From positions 1 through 15,779 of the forward strand of contig CANKBT010000024.1 of assembly GCA_947479995.1 (NCBI GenBank): a stretch of 15,779 bases of DNA, given 5' to 3'. Source of the DNA: Frankiaceae bacterium. GTDB taxonomy: Bacteria > Actinomycetota > Actinomycetes > Mycobacteriales > SCTD01. The stretch's first letter is position 1. Every line of letters starts with the position of its first letter. A program made the translations under genes and the position numbers. Positions 15,590 through 15,779 of this stretch are shown in pieces. Below the pieces are notes generated by a model, which had not been told where the DNA came from, did no database searches, and saw only the letters and a program-made list of their open reading frames with translations.

Positions 15590-15608
15590 GGCGGCCGCGA
15601 CGGCCGCC
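15590..15608. repeat. Perfect 8-base inverted repeat in the uvrC divergent region
   Basis: GGCGGCCG (15590-15597) and CGGCCGCC (15601-15608) form a perfect dyad with a 3-base centre. It overlaps the expected -35 zone of uvrC, between divergent genes, where an operator could lie. Such GC-rich dyads also arise by chance at this base composition. Confidence 0.35.
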
Positions 15609-15672
15609 GCTCCCCGCCCGGCCCCGCGGACCCGGTGAGGCGGGACGGCGCTCGGGGTGCGAGGGTCGGACG

Positions 15673-15779
15673 GTGACGGACGAGTCGGGCACCGACGCCT
15701 CGCGACCCGTCGTGGACGCCGACCTCGGCGTCGTGCTCGACGTGGTCGTCGACGCGCTGTCCGGGCGCGGCCGGCTCAC
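15673..15779 (+). CDS. Start of a divergent gene, product not recognised (cut by window edge)
   Basis: A plus-strand reading frame opens at GTG (15673) and stays open for 35 codons to the window end, beginning VTDESGTDASRPVVDADLGV and continuing VLDVVVDALSGRGRL. All but one of its third codon positions are G or C, as in the other genes. GAGGG (15661-15665) stands 7 bases before the GTG as a ribosome binding site. The overlapping minus-strand frame is a Ser/Thr/Arg-rich extension absent from UvrC proteins, so the plus strand is the likelier coding strand. The acidic N-terminus and the following Val/Leu-rich segment do not identify a family. Too short for more. Confidence 0.5.
   Translation, partial: MTDESGTDASRPVVDADLGVVLDVVVDALSGRGRL

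Noticed and set aside
13680..15638. Long plus-strand open frame opposite uvrC
   Set aside because: It is the antisense shadow of a clear UvrC gene. The translation is a low-complexity string of A, R, D, V and L with no motif, a normal by-product of very high GC.
15558..15777. Upstream minus-strand extension of the uvrC frame
   Set aside because: The extra residues are Ser/Thr/Arg/Pro-rich and absent from UvrC proteins. A promoter-like TAGACT and a probable opposite-strand gene lie there instead.

Overview
The window looks like a chromosomal segment of a very GC-rich actinobacterium (over 70% GC by eye, third codon positions almost all G or C, many GTG starts). The signs are RbpA, a WhiA close to the Streptomyces type, an actinobacterial-type RapZ with Arg in its Walker A motif, and the order uvrC-rapZ-yvcK-whiA-gap-pgk-tpiA-(...)-secG-rbpA. 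The genus cannot be fixed from this alone; a Kineosporiales, Motilibacterales or Propionibacteriales-like lineage is a guess. No phage, IS element, CRISPR array, rRNA or tRNA is visible, and no stretch over 300 bases lacks a gene.

Fifteen of the sixteen genes lie on the minus strand, so transcription runs from right to left. At the right edge (15673-15779) the start of a plus-strand gene diverges from uvrC. From the right, uvrC (excision nuclease subunit), rapZ, yvcK and whiA form the classical actinobacterial cluster for DNA repair, cell-envelope and carbon regulation, and sporulation or cell division. A poorly conserved gene follows (9689-10600). It resembles a Gfo/Idh/MocA-family oxidoreductase that has lost its nucleotide-binding and catalytic motifs, and it seems to start at a CTG that overlaps the whiA stop. 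Then come gap, pgk and tpiA (lower glycolysis), tightly coupled by 4-base GTGA stop/start overlaps.

Between tpiA and secG, which are neighbours in many actinobacteria, sits a complete five-gene peptide-type ABC importer: lipoprotein binding protein, two permeases, two ATPases. It has its own candidate promoter in a 232-base leader and a strong hairpin after the binding-protein gene, which probably sets excess expression of that protein. The left end carries secG (Sec translocase) and the 5' part of rbpA (RNA polymerase-binding protein), whose leader holds a 12-base triplicated repeat.

Most of the window is ordinary housekeeping. The parts that most deserve a second look are the degenerate oxidoreductase-like gene with a non-standard start, the importer inserted in the glycolysis-secG block, the probably leaderless uvrC mRNA, and a few repeats and hairpins in leaders.
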